This document shows, piece by piece, positions 25,242 to 33,506 of a DNA stretch of 64,000 bases. The stretch spans positions 62,001 to 126,000 of the forward strand of contig NZ_JNXC01000007.1 of the NCBI RefSeq assembly GCF_000716595.1. Direction: 5' to 3'. The stretch's first letter is position 1; each line of letters starts with the position of its first letter. The stretch is from Saccharothrix sp. NRRL B-16314. Its GTDB lineage: Bacteria > Actinomycetota > Actinomycetes > Mycobacteriales > Pseudonocardiaceae. The position numbers and the translations under genes are program-made. The notes beneath the pieces are model-generated. The model was given only the letters and a program-made list of their open reading frames with translations. It was not told where the DNA came from and ran no database searches.

Positions 25242-25454
25242 CTACTGGGCGCCGGTCTCGCAGCTGGCGCCGCAGATCGTCTCCAGGCCGTGCTTGGAGG
25301 CCGGGACGGACAGCCCCGCCACCCGGAACGACTCCAGCTCACGGACGCTCATGACGACGCGCTCGGCGACGCCACCCGTCGGGATGAGCTGGACAACCTC
25401 GTTCTTGAGGTTGAAGTTGCCACTCTGAATGGCAGGAGAAAATGCGTGCTGCAT
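25242..25454 (-). CDS. Putative ribosomal precursor peptide, 70 aa, C-terminal Cys-x3-Cys
   Basis: 70 aa starting MQHAFSPAIQSGNFNLKNEV and ending LETICGASCETGAQ. The first 50 residues (VQLIPTGGVAERVVMSVREL) would be a leader; the last part holds the only two Cys, three bases-of-codon apart as C-G-A-S-C, plus Ser and Thr. ATG at 25454 has AGGGAGCAG upstream and a strong promoter. It is the first gene of a seven-gene coupled operon and is followed by a hairpin. It matches no peptide family I recognise; the precursor assignment rests on size, position and composition. Confidence 0.6.
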   Translation of the reverse strand: MQHAFSPAIQSGNFNLKNEVVQLIPTGGVAERVVMSVRELESFRVAGLSVPASKHGLETICGASCETGAQ

Positions 25455-25501
25455 GTCTCTGCTCCCTTATTCAAGGCGGGCGTAAGGTCCCCGCGATGGT
25501 C

Positions 25502-25532
25502 AGCCTACAATCGCTTCGACTCGTCCTGTCAA
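25502..25532 (-). promoter_or_regulatory. Promoter of the precursor-peptide operon
   Basis: On the minus strand TTGACA (25532-25527), 17 bases, then TGTAGG (25509-25504, extended TGTAGGCT). This is a perfect consensus -35 with an acceptable -10, giving a 5' leader of about 45 bases ahead of the ATG at 25454. Confidence 0.65.
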
Positions 25533-25559
25533 GCATTGCGAGGCTGATTCGAGGAGACT

Positions 25560-25614
25560 TTGTCTCACGTGGATCGGTGTTTTTATTCGAATTCTTCGAA
25601 TGTTGTCTCACGTG
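25560..25614. promoter_or_regulatory. Direct repeats flanking a palindrome upstream of the peptide promoter
   Basis: TTGTCTCACGTG occurs perfectly twice (25560-25571 and 25603-25614). Between them, at 25585-25601, lies the perfect inverted repeat ATTCGAA-TTC-TTCGAAT. The array is 28 bases upstream of the -35 box, and its right part overlaps the end of the transposase-like gene. It looks like a multi-site activator or repressor region. Confidence 0.6.
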
Positions 25615-26083
25615 ATGGCGGGCCACCGTGGGAGGTGCGCCACCGGCGCGGGCCGAACAACTGCTCCACGAAGCCGCCGCTGAACTGCCGCTTGATGTAC
25701 GGCCGCGGCGCGGGCGCCCGCCGGCCCGACGTGTCCCCGCGCGCCTCGCGCAGTCGTTCGTCCGCCGCCTCCGCCAGCGTCCGCGCCCACCCGGTCAGGT
25801 CACCGGCGGCCTGTTCACGCTCCGGCGCGCGCGACTCGGCTTCGGCCGCGGCGTCGACCAGTCGGCGCCACAGGTCCGCGTTGCACCACTGGGTGAAGCG
25901 GCGGTGCGTGGTCTGCCACGACGTGCCGAACACCTTGGGCACCTCGCGCCACGCGGACCCGCTCGCGAGCACGTGGACGACCGCGCCGAACACCGCCTCG
26001 TCGTCGGTCCGACGCGTTCCGCCGCCTTGCGGACGGGCGACCGGTCGCGGTATCAGCGGCCGGGCGAGGGGCCACAGCGACAT
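25583..26083 (-). CDS. Transposase N-terminal-domain (DUF4096-like) protein, stand-alone
   Basis: 166 aa. Residues 5-60 (RTDDEAVFGAVVHVLASGSA, WREVPKVFGTSWQTTHRRFT) match the helix-turn-helix N-terminal domain of IS5-type transposases (compare the real IS5 OrfA at 29389, NGMLFKAKTGVAWRDLP). The DDE catalytic half is absent; instead there is an Arg/Ala-rich helix and an unrelated tail (PYIKRQFSGGFVEQLFGPRR). No terminal repeats are visible. It could be a degenerate transposase or a domesticated DNA-binding protein controlling the adjacent peptide operon. Start ATG 26083; a GTG at 26113 is possible. Confidence 0.55.
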   Translation of the reverse strand: MSLWPLARPLIPRPVARPQGGGTRRTDDEAVFGAVVHVLASGSAWREVPKVFGTSWQTTHRRFTQWCNADLWRRLVDAAAEAESRAPEREQAAGDLTGWARTLAEAADERLREARGDTSGRRAPAPRPYIKRQFSGGFVEQLFGPRRWRTSHGGPPSRETTFEEFE

Positions 26084-26288
26084 GGGGGCCAACCACTCGT
26101 ATTTTGACCGCACCTCGACATGATGCGCGGAACTGTGGACAATGTCACGGGTCGTTGTCCGGCGACGCGCTGTTAGGATTGCGACCGGCCGACAGCGGAA
26201 GCCGCCGACATCGCACTACCCGGCATTGGGCGACTCCGGCTTCGGACAACTCCGGCAAATGGACCACGCGCCTTGGGGGCCCGCCAAC

Positions 26289-27248
26289 GTGAACACTCTC
26301 CCGTCGTTGACCCGGCTGCCGCTGAAGGCGGAGTTGTACCAGCGCGAAACGTACTTCCGGGAGGGGTTCAGCGACGCGGTCGAATCCTTCGGGCCCGCGG
26401 TCGGCGAACTGCTGCACCGGTCCGCCCTGCTGATGGTGAAGCCGGACGGGCTGGTCGCGGCCAAGCTCCGCACCGTCGTGGAGTACCTGGGCGAGCACGA
26501 CTTCGAGATCGTCGCCGCGCAGCCGATGTCGTTCACCCCGCACAGCTGGCGCGAGCTGTGGCGCTACCAGCTCACGTCCGCCACCCTCGACCGGCTCAAG
26601 GTCAACGAGCACGTCCTGTCCCGTCCCGCGCTGCTGCTCCTGCTGCGCAGCGGCGAGGGCCACGAGGTGCCCGGCACCGTGCGCCTCAGCGGCCTCAAGG
26701 GCTCGGCCACGCTGTCCGCTCAGCGCCCCGGAACCCTGCGCAGCCTCCTCGGCCAGCCGAACCGGGTGCTGAGCTTCATCCACGTCGCCGACGAGCCCGC
26801 CGACCTGGTCCGCGAACTCGGCCTGCTCTGCGACCGCGCGACCCGGCTGCGGCTGCTGACGGCGCTCGCGGAGGGCCGCCTGTCCGCCGAAGGCCGTGCG
26901 GTGCTGGACGAAGAGCTGCGCCGCTGCGACGAGGGCGGCCTCGACCTGTCGCCGGAACCGGCGGTCGAGCGGGTGGCCAGGGCCGTGCGCGAGTGCCCGC
27001 AGGCCGACGACCCGGCCGCCGGCTGGCTGCTGGAGCAGCTCGCGGCGATGTCCCGGGGCGAGCGCGTGGCGTGGCGCCCGTTCGTCCGCGAGCTCGAACG
27101 CCTCGACCTGGAGCTGGACCACTGGGACCTGGCCGTGCTGGGCACCCACTTCATCACCTACGACGAGCCGGGGTGGGCCAAGGTGCTGGAGAACCCGCCG
27201 CCCGGTGCGTGGTCGACGCCGATGGCGGGCTCCGACCACCGCTCGTGA
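26289..27248 (+). CDS. Nucleoside-diphosphate-kinase-like protein 2
   Basis: 319 aa from GTG 26289 (ATG at 26259 is possible), the same length as the paralogue at 11283. The NDPK core is closer to canonical here: SALLMVKPDGLVAAKL at about residue 37, ELWRYQLTSATLDRL, then TLRSLLGQPNRVLSFIHVAD with the phospho-acceptor-equivalent His. The C-terminal 130 residues (EGRLSAEGRAVLDEEL...DLELDHWDLAVLGTHF) are specific to this pair. The two copies bracket the 12-26 kb gene block. Phosphotransfer to a non-standard acceptor is possible; activity unproven. Confidence 0.6.
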   Translation: MNTLPSLTRLPLKAELYQRETYFREGFSDAVESFGPAVGELLHRSALLMVKPDGLVAAKLRTVVEYLGEHDFEIVAAQPMSFTPHSWRELWRYQLTSATLDRLKVNEHVLSRPALLLLLRSGEGHEVPGTVRLSGLKGSATLSAQRPGTLRSLLGQPNRVLSFIHVADEPADLVRELGLLCDRATRLRLLTALAEGRLSAEGRAVLDEELRRCDEGGLDLSPEPAVERVARAVRECPQADDPAAGWLLEQLAAMSRGERVAWRPFVRELERLDLELDHWDLAVLGTHFITYDEPGWAKVLENPPPGAWSTPMAGSDHRS

Positions 27249-27257
27249 ACGCCTCCC

Positions 27258-28737
<1,480 letters not shown>

Positions 28738-28752
28738 CCACCAAGCACGACC

Positions 28753-28788
28753 GGTGCCCGCTCGTCCCAGCCGGGACGGGCGGGCACC
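28753..28788 (+). terminator. Terminator of the enolase gene
   Basis: GGTGCCCGCTCGTCCC, loop AGCC, GGGACGGGCGGGCACC: a 16-bp stem with one G-T wobble, 16 bases after the stop codon. Confidence 0.8.
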
Positions 28789-28825
28789 GCGCTGTTCGGG
28801 GCGAAAATGTTGCGGGCAGCGTGGA

Positions 28826-28853
28826 GTCGGGCCGGAGCGCCCTGCCGGGCCGC
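28826..28853. repeat. 28-bp direct repeat, left copy
   Basis: GTCGGGCCGGAGCGCCCTG plus CCGGGCCGC. A copy differing at two bases lies at 29872-29899 on the far side of the IS element, and GCGGTGGTGCTG-containing repeats abut the element on both sides. The insertion therefore split a degenerate tandem array. Confidence 0.7.
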
Positions 28854-28907
28854 TACCGGCCGGTGCGGTGGTGCTGCGGGCCGGAGCGGTGGTGCTAGAG
28901 CGTGTCC

Positions 28908-29450
28908 TCAAGGCCAGATGAGCAGCGTGGCGAGATCGATCATGGCTCGGTATGAGATGGCGGTCTTGTCGAAGCGGGTAGCGATGGCGCGGAACTGCTT
29001 GAGTCGGTTGAAGCAGCGTTCCACGACGTTGCGGCGTTTATAGGCGGCGCGGTCGAAGGCCGGCGGGCGCCCGCCCGCGCGGCCCTTGCGTTTGCGGTTG
29101 GCCTGCTGGTCACGGCGTTCGGGGATGGTGGCCGGGATGCCTCGTTTGCGCAGGTGGGCGCGGATGGCCTTGGAGGAGTAGCCCTTATCCGCGATGACCC
29201 GTGCGGGCCTGGTCGCCGCGCGGCCGGGACCCGGTCGTCGGAACTCGACGCCGGCCATGACACGGGTGAACTGGGTGCAGTCGTTGACGTTGCCGCCGGT
29301 CAGCACCACCGACAGCGGTCGACCGTGGCCGTCGCAGGCCAGGTGGATCTTCGTGGTGGGTCCGCCGCGGGAGCGGCCGATGGCATGATCAGCTGGTTCG
29401 CTGTGCCCGCCGCACGGCCCGTCCGCCCCCTGTGTGGGACGCGGTCGTGC
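28908..29450 (-). CDS. IS5-family transposase, OrfB (catalytic part)
   Basis: In this frame the protein continues from the OrfA C-terminus: GRSRGGPTTKIHLACDGHGR, then VIADKGYSSKAIRAHLRKRG, then KRRNVVERCFNRLKQFRAIA. The last supplies the catalytic Glu of the DDE set (Y-(2)-R-(3)-E pattern). It has no good start of its own and is presumably made by ribosomal frameshifting near 29450. It appears intact to the stop at 28908. Confidence 0.75.
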   Translation of the reverse strand, partial: ARPRPTQGADGPCGGHSEPADHAIGRSRGGPTTKIHLACDGHGRPLSVVLTGGNVNDCTQFTRVMAGVEFRRPGPGRAATRPARVIADKGYSSKAIRAHLRKRGIPATIPERRDQQANRKRKGRAGGRPPAFDRAAYKRRNVVERCFNRLKQFRAIATRFDKTAISYRAMIDLATLLIWP

Positions 29451-29790
29451 GGCGGGCGCCGGCGGCGTGCTGATGGGCACGCACGATGCTGGAGTCCACC
29501 GACACCTCGCGGTCGAGTTCGTCGATCGCCTCGGCGACCACCCGGACCCGCGACACCAGCGTCGTGAGGGTGCCGTTGCGCGACCAGCGCCAGAACCGGT
29601 TGTAGACCGTCTTCCACGGCCCGTACCGTTCCGGCAGGTCACGCCATGCCACACCCGTCTTCGCCTTGAACAGCATCCCGTTGACCACCCGCCGGTCGTC
29701 CACCCGAGGGCGACCTCTCACACCCGAAGCGGGCAACAACGACTCGATCACCTGCCACTGCTCATCGGTCAACTCATGCCTGCGTACCAC
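29389..29790 (-). CDS. IS5-family transposase, OrfA
   Basis: 133 aa. MVRRHELTDEQWQVIESLLP and NGMLFKAKTGVAWRDLPERY form the N-terminal helix-turn-helix; DSSIVRAHQHAAGAR carries the first catalytic Asp region. The last about 20 residues run into the alternative frame, where OrfB continues. A frameshift product would be a full DDE transposase. Confidence 0.85.
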   Translation of the reverse strand: MVRRHELTDEQWQVIESLLPASGVRGRPRVDDRRVVNGMLFKAKTGVAWRDLPERYGPWKTVYNRFWRWSRNGTLTTLVSRVRVVAEAIDELDREVSVDSSIVRAHQHAAGARRTTASHTGGGRAVRRAQRTS

Positions 29791-29871
29791 GGCCCAAGAT
29801 CAAAGCAGATCAGCCACATCTGCTTTGAGGACAGGCCCTAGGTCGCGGTGGTGCTGGGACCGAGCGGTGGT

Positions 29872-29899
29872 GTCGGGCCGGAGCGCCCTGTCGGGGCGC
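29872..29899. repeat. 28-bp direct repeat, right copy
   Basis: Second copy of the sequence at 28826-28853 with two differences. It sits 15 bp before the end of the last permease gene. Confidence 0.7.
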
Positions 29900-29914
29900 A
29901 GCGCCGGCGGGCGG

Positions 29915-30712
29915 TCAGTCGCCGAACTCGATGGAGCCGTCCCGCCGCCCGCTCTCCGCGAGGTGCCGGAAGGCGAGGCCCGCGACCACCAGCCAGCCGG
30001 TCGCCACGCACAGCTCCAGCGCCGCACCACCCACCACCACACCCGCCGGCGCGCCGGACAGCAGGTCACGCACCGCGCCAAGCCCGTGCGTCAGCGGCAG
30101 CACTTCGGCCAGTTGCGGGAACGGGGCGGGCCAGAACGTGGTCGGCACCTGGACCCCGCACACGAGCATCAGCGTCAGTGAGCTGAGCCCGCTCACCAGG
30201 TTGCGCACCTCAACCTTGCGCAGCACGAACGCCGACAGCACCAGGCCGAAGCAGTAGGTCGACCACGACACCAAGGCGATCAGCGGCAGCGCGAGCAGCG
30301 CCCGTGGCATCGGCATCGGCAGGCCGAACAGCGGCGACAGCACGAACAGCGCGATCGAAGCGCACATCGTCCCGTCCAGCAGCCACTGCGCGCTGCGCCC
30401 GACGAACAGCGGGAACGGGCTGGTCGGCGCGGCCACCAGCAGCGGCAGCGTGCCGGCCTGCCGCTCCCACGCCGTCGACGCGCACACCAGCAGCGACACC
30501 AGCGCCGCGATGAACACCGCGTTCCCGACGAGCAGGTACTGCGTCCGCTCCGCCGACCCGAGAAGCCGCCCGATCACGGCGTAGAACGCCACCTGCGCCA
30601 AGATCCGGGACAGCCAGGCGAACGACCACGTGCGCCACGTGTAGATCGCCCGCAGGTCCGCCAGCGCGCTGGTGAACGCGGCGGCCAGCACCCTCGCGTT
30701 GTCGCGGATCAC
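29915..30712 (-). CDS. ABC-2 type permease (second subunit)
   Basis: 265 aa with six predicted membrane segments, for example FIAALVSLLVCAS, ALLALPLIALVSWSTYCFGL and VVVGGAALELCVATGWLVVA. The ABC-2 signature lies around LAEVLPLTHGLGAVRDLL. It pairs with the next permease upstream (GTGA overlap) and the ATPase to make an exporter. Last gene of the M16-peptide operon; the IS element lies just downstream. Confidence 0.85.
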   Translation of the reverse strand: MIRDNARVLAAAFTSALADLRAIYTWRTWSFAWLSRILAQVAFYAVIGRLLGSAERTQYLLVGNAVFIAALVSLLVCASTAWERQAGTLPLLVAAPTSPFPLFVGRSAQWLLDGTMCASIALFVLSPLFGLPMPMPRALLALPLIALVSWSTYCFGLVLSAFVLRKVEVRNLVSGLSSLTLMLVCGVQVPTTFWPAPFPQLAEVLPLTHGLGAVRDLLSGAPAGVVVGGAALELCVATGWLVVAGLAFRHLAESGRRDGSIEFGD

Positions 30713-31476
30713 GCGAAGCTCACCGCCCCCGTCGTGCGGACCCGCTCCAGGATGCGCCGCAGCACCCACACGCCCGCCACCATCGCGGCCAGCCCCAGAC
30801 CGGCCACCACCGCCAACCGCGTTAACGCGTTCGGCACGGCACCCGGACGCAGGCAGTCGCGGATCAGGTCGGTCGACCACGACAGGAAGACGACCTTGGT
30901 GATCGGCTGCAGCCACTCCGGCAACAGCGGTGCGGGCACTACGGCGCCGCTGAGCAGGTAGAAGGGGTAGGACAACGCGTTCTGGAACGTCCGCGCCGAC
31001 CGGGACAGCACGAAGATGCCCGCCAGCGCCGAAGCCGTCATCGCCATCGACACGGCGGTCAGGACCAGCGTCACCGCGAAGAGCCACCCGTGGTGGACGT
31101 CCACCACCACGCCGAACACGAGCCGGGCCACGATGACGCTCTCGACCAGCGACAGCAGGCTGATCACGGTCACGGTCACGGTCCGGCCGAGCACCACCAG
31201 CGCCAACGGCGCGGGCGTGCTGATCAGCGCTTCCAGCGTGCCCTGGCCGCGATCCGCGTCGATGATGCCGCCGGACTCGACGATCGCCATGTTCCACACC
31301 GCGATCACGGTCGCGCCCACCACCGCGTAGGGGGCCAGGTCCGACCGCCCGGAGTGCACCATGATCGCCACCAGGGCGAGCGTGAACAGCGGTGTGTTGA
31401 CGAGCGCGCTCAGGTTGGCGACCCGGCGCATCTGAAGCCCCTGGAACCACACCGCGGCGCCGAAGACGGTGATCAC
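30709..31476 (-). CDS. ABC-2 type permease (first subunit)
   Basis: 255 aa with six membrane spans (TLALVAIMVHSG, VVGATVIAVWNMAIVES, AVTLVLTAVSMAMTASALAG). The ABC-2 motif LPEWLQPITKVVFLSWSTDLIRDCLR is present. The heterodimeric permease with the following gene would export the peptide product. GTG start overlaps the ATPase stop by four bases. Confidence 0.85.
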   Translation of the reverse strand: MITVFGAAVWFQGLQMRRVANLSALVNTPLFTLALVAIMVHSGRSDLAPYAVVGATVIAVWNMAIVESGGIIDADRGQGTLEALISTPAPLALVVLGRTVTVTVISLLSLVESVIVARLVFGVVVDVHHGWLFAVTLVLTAVSMAMTASALAGIFVLSRSARTFQNALSYPFYLLSGAVVPAPLLPEWLQPITKVVFLSWSTDLIRDCLRPGAVPNALTRLAVVAGLGLAAMVAGVWVLRRILERVRTTGAVSFA

Positions 31477-32432
31477 CGCACCACGCTTCCCCGGTCGCCG
31501 ATGACGTGCAGGTAGACGTCCGCCAGCGACGGCTTGCCGGTGGAGATCCGCGCGACACCGGCCTTGACCAGCAGTTCGACCACCCGTCCCGCCGCGCCTG
31601 CCGCGTCGGTCTCCACCACCAGCGAGCCCTCGGACCGGGTGGCGTCACGCACGCCCGGCACCGCACGCACGGACACCGCGACGTCCTCGGGAACGTCCTC
31701 GGCGACCACCCGCTCGTAGGTGCTCAGCCAGTCGCCGATCGTCTTCGGGTTCTCCGTGGCCACGAGCTTGCCGCCGTCGATCAGCGACACCCGGTCGCAG
31801 ACCGCCTCGGCCTCGGCCATGTCGTGCGTGGTGATCAGGATCGTCCGGCCCTCGGCGCGCAGTTCGCCGACGAGGGTGCGGAAGTCCCTGGCCGCCACCG
31901 GGTCCATGCCGATGGTCGGCTCGTCGAGCACGAGCAGCTTGGGGTCGCCGATCAACCCCCGCGCGAGGTGCAGGCGCTGCTTCATGCCGCGCGAGAACGT
32001 CTCGACGCGCTCGTCGGCCCGGTCGGCCAGGCCCACCCGCTCCAGCAGCGCGGCGGACCGCTGCCTGCCCACGGCTCGCGGCTGCCGGTACAGCGCCGAC
32101 CAGTAACGCAGGTTCTGGCGCGCGGTGAGCCTGCCGTACAGGCCGCGTTCGCCGCCGAACACGATGCCGAGCAGGCGGCGCACCGCCGCGGTGTCGGTGA
32201 CGACGTCGTGGCCGAAGACCTCGACCCGTCCGCCGGTCGGCAGCAGCACGGTGGAGAGGATCTTGCACAGCGTGGTCTTGCCCGCGCCGTTGGGCCCGAG
32301 GAGCCCGTGCACCTCACCGACGGCGACGGACAGGTCGATCCCGTCCAACGCGACCCGCGGCTCCTGCCGCTTGCGCTCGTACGAACGCCGCAGCCCTTCG
32401 ACCACGACGGCAGAACCGGTCGGCTCGCCCAT
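31473..32432 (-). CDS. ABC transporter ATP-binding protein (peptide/drug exporter type)
   Basis: 319 aa. Walker A GPNGAGKTTL, signature FSRGMKQRLHLAR (SRGM in place of LSGGQ, common in ABC-2 exporters), Walker B KLLVLDEPTIGMD and the switch His in LITTHD. A C-terminal ACT/beta domain (SVRAVPGVRDATRSEGSLVV) is typical of DrrA/CcmA-like proteins. Powers the two permeases downstream. Its ATG overlaps the nucleotidyltransferase stop (TGATG). Confidence 0.9.
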   Translation of the reverse strand: MGEPTGSAVVVEGLRRSYERKRQEPRVALDGIDLSVAVGEVHGLLGPNGAGKTTLCKILSTVLLPTGGRVEVFGHDVVTDTAAVRRLLGIVFGGERGLYGRLTARQNLRYWSALYRQPRAVGRQRSAALLERVGLADRADERVETFSRGMKQRLHLARGLIGDPKLLVLDEPTIGMDPVAARDFRTLVGELRAEGRTILITTHDMAEAEAVCDRVSLIDGGKLVATENPKTIGDWLSTYERVVAEDVPEDVAVSVRAVPGVRDATRSEGSLVVETDAAGAAGRVVELLVKAGVARISTGKPSLADVYLHVIGDRGSVVR

Positions 32433-33499
32433 CAGTCCCTGCCGTCCAGTTCCGCGAGCGCCCGGTCGTACTGCTCCTGGGTCACCTCGACGCGGTCGAC
32501 CATCAGGTAGTCGCCCACCGGCGTCTCCATCAGGACACCGCCGTCGTAGCGGTGCACGCGGGCCTGCTCCATGTCGTCACGCCTCGCCTCGCGCAGCAGC
32601 AGACCGCCGACCGACCTGCCCGCGGCCAACGCCGCCGCGATCGGGTCGTCCGGCGGTTCCGGTCGTGCCCAGGCGAGCCGCCGCTCCCGTTCTCGTCCAG
32701 CCGCGGCGCGCAGCGGCACGAGCGCGTCGCCGAGCGGACCGAGGTCGATCTTGGCCGCCGCCAGCTCCAGCAGCTCCAGCGCTTCCGGCGCGAGGTTCCA
32801 CTGCTCGGCCGCGGCGGTGAAGTCCGCGCACGACGTGACCAGCGGGCCGAGCACGGCCACGTCGGTCAGGTCCTTGGCGGTGAAGGCGCGCTGGAACCGC
32901 TCCTCGGCCAGCGCGAGCAGGTTGGACGTGATCGGGTCGTCCGGCAGCGGCGCCCGGACCGGCACCGGCCCCTGGTCACCGGGGAACGCCGCGGTGGACA
33001 GCTCCACGATGTGCTGCTTGTCCAGCAACGGGTCCGCGCCCGGCCAGAACAGCTCGACGACCAGGTGCTGCTCGGGGTGGCCGAAGACCGACACCCCTAT
33101 CGACTCGATCGGGCACAGCTCCAGGACCGCCCGCACCGCGCGCCACAGCGTCGGCTCGTCGGCCACCACCAGGTCCAGGTCGCCGACGGGGCGCACCAGC
33201 CCTTCCGGGTAGTGCCGGGCCACCGACGGTCCTTTGAGGACGGTGACGGGCACCCGCGCGGACAGCTCGGCGAGGGCTTCGGCGTAGAGCGCACGGCGGG
33301 TCTTGGTGCGGTTCAGCTCGTCCGACGAGCCGCTGCCCAGCGCCACGCCCTCGTGCGCGAACGCCGACAGCACCAGCGCGGGGAACGACCAGCCGTGGGC
33401 GCGCGAGGCGCGCACCAGCACGTCGGGTGTCTCGTCCTCGTCCACGTCCAGCAGCCGGTGGAACAGGGCGAGGTCGACCCTGGTGGCGGTGGTGGTCAT
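32432..33499 (-). CDS. Nucleotidyltransferase family protein (NTP_transf_5)
   Basis: 355 aa. The motif VLKGPSVARHYPEGLVRPVG-DLDLVV (residues 87-112) is that of the PF14907 uncharacterised nucleotidyltransferases, with Lys89 and the Asp107/Asp109 metal pair. Members recur in RiPP-type loci. It may nucleotidylate the peptide, or produce or remove a phosphate tag. The C-terminus (GGVLMETPVGDYLMVDRVEV) is a small beta domain. Seven bases separate it from the upstream M16 gene, so it belongs to the same operon. Confidence 0.8.
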   Translation of the reverse strand: MTTTATRVDLALFHRLLDVDEDETPDVLVRASRAHGWSFPALVLSAFAHEGVALGSGSSDELNRTKTRRALYAEALAELSARVPVTVLKGPSVARHYPEGLVRPVGDLDLVVADEPTLWRAVRAVLELCPIESIGVSVFGHPEQHLVVELFWPGADPLLDKQHIVELSTAAFPGDQGPVPVRAPLPDDPITSNLLALAEERFQRAFTAKDLTDVAVLGPLVTSCADFTAAAEQWNLAPEALELLELAAAKIDLGPLGDALVPLRAAAGRERERRLAWARPEPPDDPIAAALAAGRSVGGLLLREARRDDMEQARVHRYDGGVLMETPVGDYLMVDRVEVTQEQYDRALAELDGRD

Positions 33500-33506
33500 G
33501 GTGCGG

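Larger units (their letters stand above)
28898..29838 (-). mobile_element. IS5-family insertion sequence (IS427-like), about 0.94 kb
   Basis: Imperfect terminal inverted repeats: left GAGCGTGTCCTCAAGGCCAG, right (reverse complement) GGGCCTGTCCTCAAAGC. It is flanked by CTAG on both sides (28895-28898 and 29838-29841), consistent with target duplication at a TA-centred site. Two overlapping reading frames encode the transposase, typical of the frameshifting IS427 group. The element lies between the enolase gene and the end of the M16-peptide operon. Confidence 0.85.

Noticed and set aside
25583..26083. A second complete insertion sequence beside the precursor gene
   Set aside because: There is no DDE catalytic part, no terminal inverted repeats and no target duplication.
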